DNA of 64,000 bases from Chitinophaga sancti (GTDB lineage: Bacteria > Bacteroidota > Bacteroidia > Chitinophagales > Chitinophagaceae), in assembly GCF_034424315.1 (NCBI RefSeq), contig NZ_CP139972.1, positions 5,828,001 through 5,892,000 of the forward strand. Reading direction: 5' to 3'. The notes below the pieces were generated by a model that worked only from the letters and a program-made list of their open reading frames with translations, was not told the origin of the DNA and did not search any database. The translations under genes were made by a program, and so were the position numbers. This document shows, in pieces, positions 1 to 6,607 of this stretch; the stretch's first letter is position 1; each line of letters begins with the position of its first letter.

Positions 1-65
1 TTGATTTGCAGGACCATGGAAGTGAGATCTGGTTTAAGAACATAAAAATAAAGCGCCTTTCATAG
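1..65 (+). CDS. C-terminal end of a DUF1080-type (3-keto-disaccharide hydrolase) protein, partial
   Basis: The window opens inside a plus-strand reading frame (codons from base 3) that ends with TAG at 63-65. The last residues read DLQDHGSEIWFKNIKIKRLS. This matches the usual end of DUF1080 / 3-keto-disaccharide hydrolase domains, which finish with a 'QDHG...V/I-W-F-R/K-NI-KI' strand. Proteins with this domain in Bacteroidota are usually secreted and act on sugars or keto-sugars. Only about 20 residues are visible, so the identity rests on this short motif. A 13-bp perfect hairpin begins directly after the stop codon. Confidence 0.55.
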   Translation, partial: DLQDHGSEIWFKNIKIKRLS

Positions 66-104
66 CGCCAATGTCAGGGCGGTGGAGCTGTCCTGACATT
101 GGCG
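66..104. repeat. Perfect 13-bp stem-loop after the DUF1080 stop
   Basis: Arms 66-78 and 92-104 are perfect reverse complements around a 13-base loop. There is no T-run after it, so it is not by itself a classic intrinsic terminator. It may stabilise the 3' end of the upstream mRNA. Confidence 0.55.
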
Positions 105-109
105 GGAGC

Positions 110-149
110 AAATAAAAAGGCCGCGGCAATTGCCGCGGCCTTTTTATTT
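110..149. terminator. Bidirectional intrinsic terminator (perfect 40-base palindrome)
   Basis: The 40 bases are self-complementary, with a GC-rich core (GGCCGCGGC) flanked by an A-run on one side and a T-run on the other. Read from either strand it forms a stem followed by Ts. It sits between the converging ends of the DUF1080-type gene (plus) and superoxide dismutase (minus) and can serve both. Confidence 0.85.
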
Positions 150-165
150 GAATTATTTTGAAATA

Positions 166-771
166 TTACAAAGCTGCTTCGTAACGTTTGCTAACTGCAT
201 CCCAGTTTACAACATTCCAGAATGCTTTCAGGTAGTCAGGACGACGGTTCTGATATTTCAGGTAGTAAGCATGTTCCCATACATCACAACCTAAGATTGG
301 TGTACCTTTTACTTCAGCAACATCCATCAGTGGATTGTCCTGATTAGGGGTAGAAGAAACTTCCAGTTTACCACCTTTAACCAGCAGCCAGGCCCAACCT
401 GAACCGAAGCGGGTAGTACCTGCGGCGTTGAATTTCTCTTTGAACTCTTCGAAAGAACCGAAAGTGCTCTTGATGGCATCAGCCAGTTTGCCGGTAGGTT
501 CTCCACCTGCATTAGGGGCGAGGATCGTCCAGAAAAAGCTGTGGTTCCAGTGACCACCACCATTGTTCCTGATGGCAGGGCTCAGTGTACCGGCAACAGC
601 AACCAGTTCTTCCAGGGATTTATGTTCGTTTTCAGTACCGGCAATTGCTTTGTTCAGGTTGTCAACATATGCCTGATGGTGCTTACCATGGTGAATTTCC
701 ATTGTCTGCTTGTCGATATGTGGTTCCAGTGCGTCTGTAGCGTACGGTAAGCTCGGAAGTGTAAATGCCAT
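166..771 (-). CDS. Superoxide dismutase [Mn/Fe]
   Basis: This 201-residue protein converts superoxide to oxygen and hydrogen peroxide in the cytoplasm; no signal peptide is present. It has the N-terminal helical hairpin domain ([13 protein letters not shown], with [10 protein letters not shown]) and the C-terminal alpha/beta domain. The four metal ligands are visible: His27, His77 in HWNHSFFW, and Asp163 and His167 in DVWEHAYY. Length is typical of the Fe/Mn family. The sequence alone does not settle Mn versus Fe preference. The gene is monocistronic, with a clear Bacteroidota promoter upstream and a bidirectional terminator downstream. Confidence 0.95.
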   Translation of the reverse strand: MAFTLPSLPYATDALEPHIDKQTMEIHHGKHHQAYVDNLNKAIAGTENEHKSLEELVAVAGTLSPAIRNNGGGHWNHSFFWTILAPNAGGEPTGKLADAIKSTFGSFEEFKEKFNAAGTTRFGSGWAWLLVKGGKLEVSSTPNQDNPLMDVAEVKGTPILGCDVWEHAYYLKYQNRRPDYLKAFWNVVNWDAVSKRYEAAL

Positions 772-820
772 AACTTATGTTTTTTATTGCGTTAAAAAAT
801 AAGAGTGTATCAATAGGTAC

Positions 821-851
821 CAAATTTACTGCCTAATCAGCTAAATATCAA
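821..851 (-). promoter_or_regulatory. Bacteroidota-type promoter for superoxide dismutase
   Basis: On the minus strand TTTTG (ending at 849) is followed after 20 bases by TAAATTTG (828-821). This fits the -33 TTTG / -7 TAnnTTTG consensus of this phylum and lies about 50 bases before the start codon at 771. Confidence 0.6.
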
Positions 852-1019
852 AAGGAGGCCGAATGGCTGTGCAGTTGCCAGCGCCAGCAGTACCGGCAAT
901 TTGCTTGAATTATCAGCAAAACATAGGTATTCCCGCCCAATTCGCGTACCAAATGGATTGGATATATGCTTTTTTATTTTATATTTACGTTAAGTGTTAT
1001 AACAACTTTAGTATGCATG

Positions 1020-1041
1020 CCTTTACGTATACACGTAAAGG
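1020..1041. promoter_or_regulatory. 9-bp inverted repeat upstream of the PAS-LuxR gene
   Basis: The arms CCTTTACGT (1020-1028) and ACGTAAAGG (1033-1041) are perfect reverse complements with a 4-base spacer, 28 bases before the start codon of the LuxR-type regulator. The symmetry and position suggest an operator, perhaps autoregulatory. That role is inference. Confidence 0.4.
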
Positions 1042-1069
1042 TTAGTGCTGTTCGTATAAAACTAAAAGT

Positions 1070-1774
1070 ATGTTGACAGACTCGGACATGGGCCAAAATT
1101 ACTCCCTCAACGCCTTACGGAAGGAAAATGAACTATTGAAGACACGGATCAAGTGGCTCGAAACCATATTGGACCACGTTCCCGCTATGTTATACACACA
1201 TCAGAATGATATTAAGACTGTCAACTGGTGTAATCGTTATATGGAAGATGTGACGGGGTATACATTGGCAGAGATGAATAATATGGGGCTTGACTTTTTT
1301 AAATCGATCATGCACCCTGAGGACTTTGACCTGGCTGTGATCGCTCAGCAATCGTTCCGGGAAGACAAGAGTGTATTTGGCGGGGTGTTACGGTTTCGTA
1401 AACGGGATACGGAGCAGTGGTGCTGGCTGGTAGGATTAGCAATGCCTTTTACAAGGGATGAAGAAGGCAAGGTGAAAGATGTGATCTGTGCTTTCCTGGA
1501 TATGACTATGGCGATGGATACCAATGATCAGCTGGCCGAAGCGATGAGAGAGGTGCTGCGCAAGCATAATGATGACCTGTTGTCGAAGCTGACTGCGAGA
1601 GAAAAAGAGATCCTCAAACTGGCCGTTAATGGCCTGAACAATAAAGAAATTGCTGATGTTCTCAATCTAAGCCGGCATACAGTTGAGACTCACCGGAAGA
1701 ACATCCGTTTAAAACTGAAAGTCAGAAATACTACTGAACTAGTGGCGCTGGCAAGAAAAGTTGGTTATCAATAA
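1070..1774 (+). CDS. PAS domain / LuxR-type HTH transcriptional regulator
   Basis: This is a 234-residue cytoplasmic regulator. Residues about 18-35 form a short coiled coil (KENELLKTRIKWLETIL). Residues about 36-150 fit a PAS_3-type fold, with NWCNRYMEDVTGYT and HPEDF followed by RFRKRDTEQWCWLVGLAMPF. Residues about 173-232 are a LuxR/GerE helix-turn-helix (LTAREKEILKLAVNGLNNKEIADVLNLS, then HTVETHRKNI). PAS-LuxR proteins of this layout are common single-component sensors in Bacteroidota; the ligand cannot be told here. An ATG at 1088 is an alternative start. The gene stands alone, with an inverted repeat upstream and an intrinsic terminator downstream. Confidence 0.85.
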   Translation: MLTDSDMGQNYSLNALRKENELLKTRIKWLETILDHVPAMLYTHQNDIKTVNWCNRYMEDVTGYTLAEMNNMGLDFFKSIMHPEDFDLAVIAQQSFREDKSVFGGVLRFRKRDTEQWCWLVGLAMPFTRDEEGKVKDVICAFLDMTMAMDTNDQLAEAMREVLRKHNDDLLSKLTAREKEILKLAVNGLNNKEIADVLNLSRHTVETHRKNIRLKLKVRNTTELVALARKVGYQ

Positions 1775-1818
1775 TTTAAATAAATTTACTGCAATTTGCC
1801 TGCATTCCATTTGCAAAA

Positions 1819-1840
1819 AAATACCCAAGCTTGGGTATTT
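1819..1840 (+). terminator. Intrinsic terminator after the PAS-LuxR gene
   Basis: A perfect 22-base palindrome (AAATACCCAAG and its complement) is preceded by an A-run and ends in TATTTGT. It lies about 45 bases after the stop codon at 1774. Confidence 0.65.
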
Positions 1841-1954
1841 GTACAACAATCATTTCCAATTAATTTAGTAGCCTATTAACCGAAGGAGAGTTTGATACGT
1901 TAAGAAAGACATTTTTTAAAAAGGAAAAAGATAGTTAGTAATACCCCTATTGCT

Positions 1955-2164
1955 ATGATTACCGAGGAAAGCGCATTAAAAGTTTTGCAGCTGGACGGAT
2001 CTGCAACAGCAGAAGAGATAGTTGCCCGCTATGAATCATTAAAAGATCAATATAAAAAGATCAAAAATGAAACTGAGGATCTAAAAACACTGTTGGCTTA
2101 TCAGCTCAAGCAGATAGAATTAGACGATGTCTATATTTATTTCAGAAGGAAACAAATGATTTAA
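1955..2164 (+). CDS. Small hypothetical protein resembling a degenerate J-domain
   Basis: This 69-residue soluble protein begins with a pattern like the first helices of a DnaJ J-domain: a short helix (ESALKVLQLDGSAT), then AEEIVARYESLKDQYKKI, which parallels 'LGL...A-s-eeIkkaYrkLa..yhPD'. The catalytic HPD tripeptide is absent, so it should not stimulate DnaK in the usual way. The remainder is a charged helix (NETEDLKTLLAYQLKQIELDDVY). It may be a structural or adaptor remnant, or an unrelated helical protein. The preceding bases (GAAGGAGAG at 1880-1888) are too far from the ATG to act as a ribosome binding site. Confidence 0.5.
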   Translation: MITEESALKVLQLDGSATAEEIVARYESLKDQYKKIKNETEDLKTLLAYQLKQIELDDVYIYFRRKQMI

Positions 2165-2313
2165 CCTGAAGCTATTGCTCTTTCATTCGTTGTATTTAAC
2201 CCGGCCTTCATCCATTGTTTGTCGCTGTTTTTTATATGCGACACACAATCAAGACAACCCAGGGCCAGCCTTTAAAATCTTTCAATCCGTATTATTTCCC
2301 AAATTGATAGCAT
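2165..2313. other. Gene-free stretch before the SPFH gene
   Basis: No convincing coding frame is seen between the J-like small gene and the 2314-2348 hairpin. Around 2215-2245 there is an imperfect 10-bp stem (TGTTTGTCGC against GCGACACACA, one mismatch). Confidence 0.35.
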
Positions 2314-2348
2314 CGCGCACACTGATGCCCCAGGCATCAGTGTGCGCG
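2314..2348. repeat. Perfect 16-bp hairpin with 3-base loop upstream of the SPFH gene
   Basis: The arm CGCGCACACTGATGCC (2314-2329) pairs perfectly with 2333-2348 around the loop CCA. It is followed by TATTTTGTG, a weak T-run, and lies 68 bases before the proposed start of the SPFH gene. It may be the terminator of the small gene at 1955-2164 or a 5'-UTR element. Confidence 0.6.
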
Positions 2349-2416
2349 TATTTTGTGTGCCGGCATTAACCATATTGCCGACTTTTACTATATATTTACT
2401 TTTAAATCTCCTATAT

Positions 2417-3337
2417 ATGGGTACAGTTACTATTGTTTTCATCGTTTTAGCCGTGCTTGTGGTATTCTCAAGTTTTGTGACCATACAGCAGGGTACTATT
2501 GGGGTCACCACAATTTTTGGGAAGTATAACCGTATTTTGTTCCCCGGGCTTAACTTCAAAGTTCCACTGGTTGAAAAGGTATTCAAACGTATTTCGATTC
2601 AGAACCGCTCGGTAGAGCTGGAATTTCAGGCCATTACTATTGACCAGGCCAATGTTTACTTCAAGGCAATGTTGCTGTATTCCGTTTGGAACCAGGAAGA
2701 AAACACCATCAAAAATGTGGCTTTTAAGTTCGTGGATGAGCGTAGTTTCATGCAGGCGCTGGTACGTACCATTGAAGGTTCAATCCGCGGATTTGTGGCT
2801 ACTAAAAGGCAATCAGAGGTATTGGGATTGCGTCGGGATATCACAGAACATGTGAAGGAACAGATTGACGTGACTTTGGAAGACTGGGGTTATCATTTGC
2901 AGGATTTGCAGATGAATGACATCACTTTTGATGAGGCGATTATGAAATCTATGGCCCAGGTAGTGGCATCCAATAACCTGAAAGCGGCGGCTGAGAATGA
3001 AGGTCAGGCATTGCTGATCACGAAGACGAAGGCTGCAGAAGCAGAGGGTAATGCGATTAAGATTGCGGCAGAAGCGGAGCGTCAGGCTGCGCAGCTGCGT
3101 GGTATGGGTGTGGCGCTGTTCCGTGAAGAAGTGGCCAAAGGTATGAGTATGGCGGCAAAGGAAATGCAGCAGGCTAATCTGGATACATCTGTGATATTGT
3201 TCTCTATGTGGACAGAGGCGATTAAGCATTTCTCAGAGAATTCAAAGGGCAATGTGATATTCCTGGATGGGTCATCTGAGGGTATGGAGCAGACAATGAA
3301 GCAGTTGATGGCATTGAATAAACTCGACATGAAATAG
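2417..3337 (+). CDS. SPFH/Band 7 domain protein (stomatin/prohibitin family)
   Basis: This is a 306-residue membrane-anchored protein. Residues about 3-22 are a hydrophobic anchor (VTIVFIVLAVLVVFSSFVTI). It is followed by the band-7 fold, with GTIGVTTIFGKYNRILFPGLNFKVPLVEKV, a pattern usual for stomatin-like proteins. A long Ala/Glu-rich helix follows (about 215-265, KAAEAEGNAIKIAAEAERQAAQL), typical of the oligomerising coiled coil. SPFH proteins assemble large membrane rings that organise microdomains or regulate proteases. The start is set at the ATG at 2417, because the longer frame from 2342 would begin inside the upstream hairpin and put extra residues before the anchor. No NfeD-type partner lies next to it. 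Confidence 0.85.
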   Translation: MGTVTIVFIVLAVLVVFSSFVTIQQGTIGVTTIFGKYNRILFPGLNFKVPLVEKVFKRISIQNRSVELEFQAITIDQANVYFKAMLLYSVWNQEENTIKNVAFKFVDERSFMQALVRTIEGSIRGFVATKRQSEVLGLRRDITEHVKEQIDVTLEDWGYHLQDLQMNDITFDEAIMKSMAQVVASNNLKAAAENEGQALLITKTKAAEAEGNAIKIAAEAERQAAQLRGMGVALFREEVAKGMSMAAKEMQQANLDTSVILFSMWTEAIKHFSENSKGNVIFLDGSSEGMEQTMKQLMALNKLDMK

Positions 3338-3377
3338 TCCGGAGCCGGCTCGCATTGGCGCGCCTGTTTTGGATGCG

Positions 3378-3417
3378 AAAAGTATAAGGCGGCCCACCTG
3401 GGCCGCCTTATACTTTT
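3378..3417. terminator. Bidirectional intrinsic terminator (perfect 19-bp stem)
   Basis: Arms 3378-3396 and 3399-3417 are perfect complements with a 2-base loop, starting with AAAA and ending with TTTT. The hairpin lies between the converging SPFH (plus) and deaminase (minus) genes. Confidence 0.85.
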
Positions 3418-3421
3418 CAGT

Positions 3422-3859
3422 TTATCTTCTTTGTGCGAAAAAGGTTTTTACCAGTTGCAGGCTTTCTGCTTCTCCGGGCCCTTGTTCCACCTTAGTTTTT
3501 GGATGAAAAGGATTCGATTCCCCGGTAGATCTTCTGTAACTGTTCTTCTCATCTTTCGCTGCATATACAATGCGCCCTATTTTACTCCAATAAAGCGCTC
3601 CTGCACACATTAAGCAGGGTTCCAGCGTCACATACAGCGTAGCCTCCATCAGGTACTTACTACCTAAAAAGTTAAACGCTGCTGTCAGCGCCAGCATCTC
3701 CGCATGTGCCGTACAGTCATTCAGTTTCTCCACCTGGTTGCTGCCCCGCCCGATGATCTTATCATTGAGTACGACAATCGCCCCCACAGGTACCTCTCCC
3801 TCATCAAAGGCTTTACGGGCTTCACGCATCGCCTGCTGCATATAGAACTCATCCGTCAT
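3422..3859 (-). CDS. tadA: Nucleoside/tRNA adenosine deaminase (TadA-like)
   Basis: This 145-residue zinc deaminase is likely responsible for adenosine-to-inosine conversion at the tRNA wobble position. The zinc and catalytic motifs are intact: His52-Ala53-Glu54 (TAHAEMLAL) and Pro81-Cys82-x-x-Cys85 (EPCLMCAGAL). The N-terminal EVPVGAIVV strand and the length are as in TadA. Some related cytidine/deoxycytidylate or guanine deaminases share the motifs, but the EPCLMCAGA context favours the TadA/CodA-like branch. The start codon overlaps the stop of the DNA ligase gene by 4 bases, so the two are co-transcribed with this gene second. Confidence 0.88.
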   Translation of the reverse strand: MTDEFYMQQAMREARKAFDEGEVPVGAIVVLNDKIIGRGSNQVEKLNDCTAHAEMLALTAAFNFLGSKYLMEATLYVTLEPCLMCAGALYWSKIGRIVYAAKDEKNSYRRSTGESNPFHPKTKVEQGPGEAESLQLVKTFFAQRR

Positions 3860-5973
3860 CCCTGCTGCTGATTTATCAGGTTTAAGAATTCATCCTCAGT
3901 CAGGATGTGTATGGTATTGATCTTTTTCGCTTTTTCCAGTTTGCTGCCCGCTTCTTCGCCTACCACGAGGTAATTCAGTTTGCTGGATACCCCACTCATA
4001 ATCTTACCACCCTGTTGCTCTACCATTTCTTCTGCTTCATTTCGTTTCAGTTTATTGAGTGTGCCGGTAAAAAGGAAAGTTTGTCCGTTGAAGGTACCGT
4101 CTACCGGGTGATCAGAACGGGAGCTCTTCAGGTTCAGTCCTAAATCTTCCAGGTGTTTCAACATATCCAGGTTCTCTGGTGTGGCAAAGAACTGTTTGAT
4201 ACTGCCTGCTACTTTAGGGCCGATATCTTCCAGGGCGAGCAGCTGTTCTTCTGTCCAGTCTTTGAAGTCCGGCAGGTAGCTGATGGCATTTGCCAGTGTC
4301 TTGGCGGTGGTTTCACCTACATAGCGGATGCCCAGGCCAAAGATCAGGCGGTGTAAAGGCTGGGATTTGGATGCCTCAATAGCCGTTTGCAGGTTCGTGA
4401 GTGATTTCTTTCCAAAGCCTTCCAATTGTTCCAGTTTGCTGAAATCCATGGTGTAGATACCTGGAATGTCTTTCATCAGCTCCAGTCCGTAGAACTTACG
4501 CACATTGCTTTCGCCGAAGCTTTTGATATCCATTGCATCCTTGCTGACGAAGTGAATGATCCTTTCCACCACCTGCGCCTCGCAGTTAATATTAATACAG
4601 CGCCATACGCTCTCACCTTCCGGTTTGAAAAGCGGTTCCCTGCACACCGGGCATTCTTTGGGGAATACGATGTCCTTTTCGGAACCGTCGCGCAGGTCGG
4701 CTACAGACTTCACGATATAGGGGATTACGTCACCGGCTCTTTCCACCAGTACGGTATCGCCAAGTTTCAGATCCTTTTCACGGATCACATCTTCATTGAA
4801 TAAGGAAATGGAAGCAACTGTAACCCCACCGATGGGTACAGGATCGATCTTGGCTACGGGTGTGATGGAACCGGTACGGCCTACCTGGAACTCCACATCC
4901 CTGAGTTTGCTGGTTGCCTGGCGGGCTTTGAACTTGTAGGCCATGGCCCAGCGGGGGTGGTGGGTAGTCATACCCAGTTTATCCTGCAGTTCGTAATCAT
5001 TTACTTTTATTACCATTCCATCTATTTCATATGGAAGGTTATCCCTTTCATTTTCGAAAGCCAGCACATAATCGATCACTGCCTGGATGCCGTTTACGAC
5101 CTTCTTTTCTTTGGCAGGAGAGCGGAAGCCCAGCTGGGTGAGCATATCCAGGGTATTGCTGTGGGTTTGGATTTCTTTCGGTTCTGTTTGCCCGTCTTCC
5201 ATGGTATGATAGCTCATGTGGTAGAGGAAGGCTTCCAGGCCGCGTTTGGCTACTTCTTTCGGATCCACCATGCGGAGAGAACCGGAGGCAGCATTGCGGG
5301 GATTGGCCAGTGGCGGCAGGTTTTCGGCAGCGCGCTGGTCATTAAAGGCTTTGAAAGTGCTCTTATTAATTAATACCTCTCCACGGATTTCGATGGTATG
5401 GATACCAAATTTGGAGAAATTGGCCGTGAGCGGGATGGAGCGGATCTGGCGGATATTGGTGGTAATATCATCACCAGCTACGCCGTCGCCCCGGGTAGCG
5501 CCCCGGGTCAGGCGATCGTTTTCATATATTAATGATATACTGGCGCCATCGAATTTGGGCTCAATACAGTATTCAATATCGGTGAGGCCGCTGATTTCAC
5601 GGGCTTTACGATCCCAGTCCAGCAGGTCGTCGGCATTGTAAGAGTTCTCCAGGCTCAGCATGGGCACCAGGTGCTGAACGGTAGGGAAGGCCTTGTTTAA
5701 ACCCAGGGCTACGCGCTGGGTCGGGGAGTCCGGGCTGATCAGGTCCGGATGGGCGGTTTCCAGTTGTTTCAGCCAGGCGAAGAGCTGGTCATATTCGTAA
5801 TCGCTCAGCACAGGATCGCTCTGTACATAATAGCGCCAGTCATTGTAAAGTACGACACGGCGTATGTTTTCCAGCGTTTCATCAATGGATGAGGGGCTTT
5901 CTTTTTTTTGCAATTGCGCTAACAGTTGCTTCGCTAATTGCGCTAAAGTGATTTCTATTTCTTTCGTATACAT
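3856..5973 (-). CDS. ligA: NAD-dependent DNA ligase
   Basis: This 705-residue enzyme seals nicks in replication and repair using NAD+. The domains are in the usual order: Ia domain (about 30-100, with YYVQSDPVLSDYEYDQL), adenylation domain with catalytic Lys140 in EPKFDGASI, and OB fold (about 350-430, VGRTGSITPVAKIDPV). A four-cysteine zinc finger (CPVC...CININC) follows, then helix-hairpin-helix repeats (PGIYTMDFSKLEQLEGFGKKS) and a C-terminal BRCT domain (about 625-700, GQTFLFTGTLNKLKRNEAEEMV). Full length for bacterial LigA. It is the upstream member of an overlapping pair with tadA. Confidence 0.97.
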   Translation of the reverse strand: MYTKEIEITLAQLAKQLLAQLQKKESPSSIDETLENIRRVVLYNDWRYYVQSDPVLSDYEYDQLFAWLKQLETAHPDLISPDSPTQRVALGLNKAFPTVQHLVPMLSLENSYNADDLLDWDRKAREISGLTDIEYCIEPKFDGASISLIYENDRLTRGATRGDGVAGDDITTNIRQIRSIPLTANFSKFGIHTIEIRGEVLINKSTFKAFNDQRAAENLPPLANPRNAASGSLRMVDPKEVAKRGLEAFLYHMSYHTMEDGQTEPKEIQTHSNTLDMLTQLGFRSPAKEKKVVNGIQAVIDYVLAFENERDNLPYEIDGMVIKVNDYELQDKLGMTTHHPRWAMAYKFKARQATSKLRDVEFQVGRTGSITPVAKIDPVPIGGVTVASISLFNEDVIREKDLKLGDTVLVERAGDVIPYIVKSVADLRDGSEKDIVFPKECPVCREPLFKPEGESVWRCININCEAQVVERIIHFVSKDAMDIKSFGESNVRKFYGLELMKDIPGIYTMDFSKLEQLEGFGKKSLTNLQTAIEASKSQPLHRLIFGLGIRYVGETTAKTLANAISYLPDFKDWTEEQLLALEDIGPKVAGSIKQFFATPENLDMLKHLEDLGLNLKSSRSDHPVDGTFNGQTFLFTGTLNKLKRNEAEEMVEQQGGKIMSGVSSKLNYLVVGEEAGSKLEKAKKINTIHILTEDEFLNLINQQQG

Positions 5974-6292
5974 ATATTTTTACTATCGGCTTGTAAATTT
6001 ATAATACTTTCTGAACTATTTCTAAAATGATGATTTTCCTTGTCTGTATTGCTTTTGAGTGCGTTTGGGTAATGGCTGACCATAATCATTTTAAGAAAAA
6101 GTTGGCCAAAAAGTTTTTTATTAACAAAATATTAATTAAGATTGTGTAACGAAACGAAAGCAACTGAAAGACTGATACAAAAATTGAAGATCGATAAGGA
6201 ACAAGTGAAAGGTTGATTGGATTTTGACTATGTGCTCCTTAAAGAAATCTGTTAATGAAAAATGAAAAACGACCAAAAGTAGTTTAAAGCCA
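5974..6292. other. Gene-free stretch upstream of ligA
   Basis: This is AT-rich sequence without a supportable gene. A 40-codon plus-strand frame (6027-6149) exists, with a hydrophobic start and lysine-rich end, but it has no recognisable relatives or initiation signal. The ligA promoter should lie near 5975-6040 on the minus strand. The best match is TAAATTTA, one base off the -7 consensus. Confidence 0.35.
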
Positions 6293-6447
6293 TTTATAAA
6301 TTTCACGTAAGCCTTTATAAATTCCAAGAGTTTGTCTTTGTAAATTCCACAAGGCCTTTATAAGTTCCGGCCTTTATGAATTCCACGAAAGCTATTAAAA
6401 GCTTTAAATGTAGATTCCACGTAAAATATTGAATAATTCCACGTCAA
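6293..6447. repeat. Degenerate tandem array of about seven TTTATAAATTCCACG-like units
   Basis: Related 15-base units begin near 6293, 6314, 6337, 6357, 6373, 6407 and 6429. Examples are TTTATAAATTTCACG, TTTGTAAATTCCACA, TTTATGAATTCCACG and TTGAATAATTCCACG. Most start-to-start distances are 20-23 bases, with one of 16 and one of 34. The shared core is (A/T)AATTCCACG. No gene overlaps it. It could be a decayed simple repeat, a set of protein binding sites, or part of a non-coding transcript ending at the terminator at 6490. Confidence 0.6.
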
Positions 6448-6489
6448 TGAAATCTGGCAAGTGTGTATTGCTGATTTTGTGTGACACAT

Positions 6490-6525
6490 CCCCTGCATAA
6501 AAGGTTTTATGCAGGGGATTTTTTT
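6490..6525 (+). terminator. Plus-strand intrinsic terminator with no plus-strand gene in front of it
   Basis: The stem CCCCTGCATAAAA (6490-6502) pairs perfectly with 6505-6517 and is followed by ATTTTTTTT on the plus strand. Both flanking genes (ligA and icmF) are on the minus strand, so the orientation implies an unannotated plus-strand transcript or a relic. Confidence 0.7.
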
Positions 6526-6570
6526 TAGGGGCAATGTGAGATTTGCTTTTTGAAAAGAGAGAAAACCAAA

Positions 6571-6595
6571 CTGCATTTGCCAAGGGCAAATGCAG
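6571..6595 (-). terminator. Intrinsic terminator of the icmF gene
   Basis: Arms 6571-6581 and 6585-6595 form a perfect 11-bp stem with a 3-base loop. On the minus strand it is followed by TTTGGTTTTC, about 12 bases after the stop codon of the mutase gene. Confidence 0.6.
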
Positions 6596-6607
6596 CTATC
6601 GATACAA

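Noticed and set aside
863..1045. 60-codon plus-strand frame preceded by AAAGGAGG, 5 bases before its ATG
   Set aside because: The Shine-Dalgarno match is striking, but such sites are seldom used in this phylum. The region also holds the minus-strand sod promoter and the LuxR operator-like repeat, and the peptide shows no coherent pattern.
6027..6149. 40-codon plus-strand frame, hydrophobic then Lys-rich (toxin-like look)
   Set aside because: No promoter at suitable spacing, no initiation signal, and AT-rich DNA readily gives Phe/Ile/Lys-rich frames. It could be revisited if a plus-strand transcript ending at 6525 is found.
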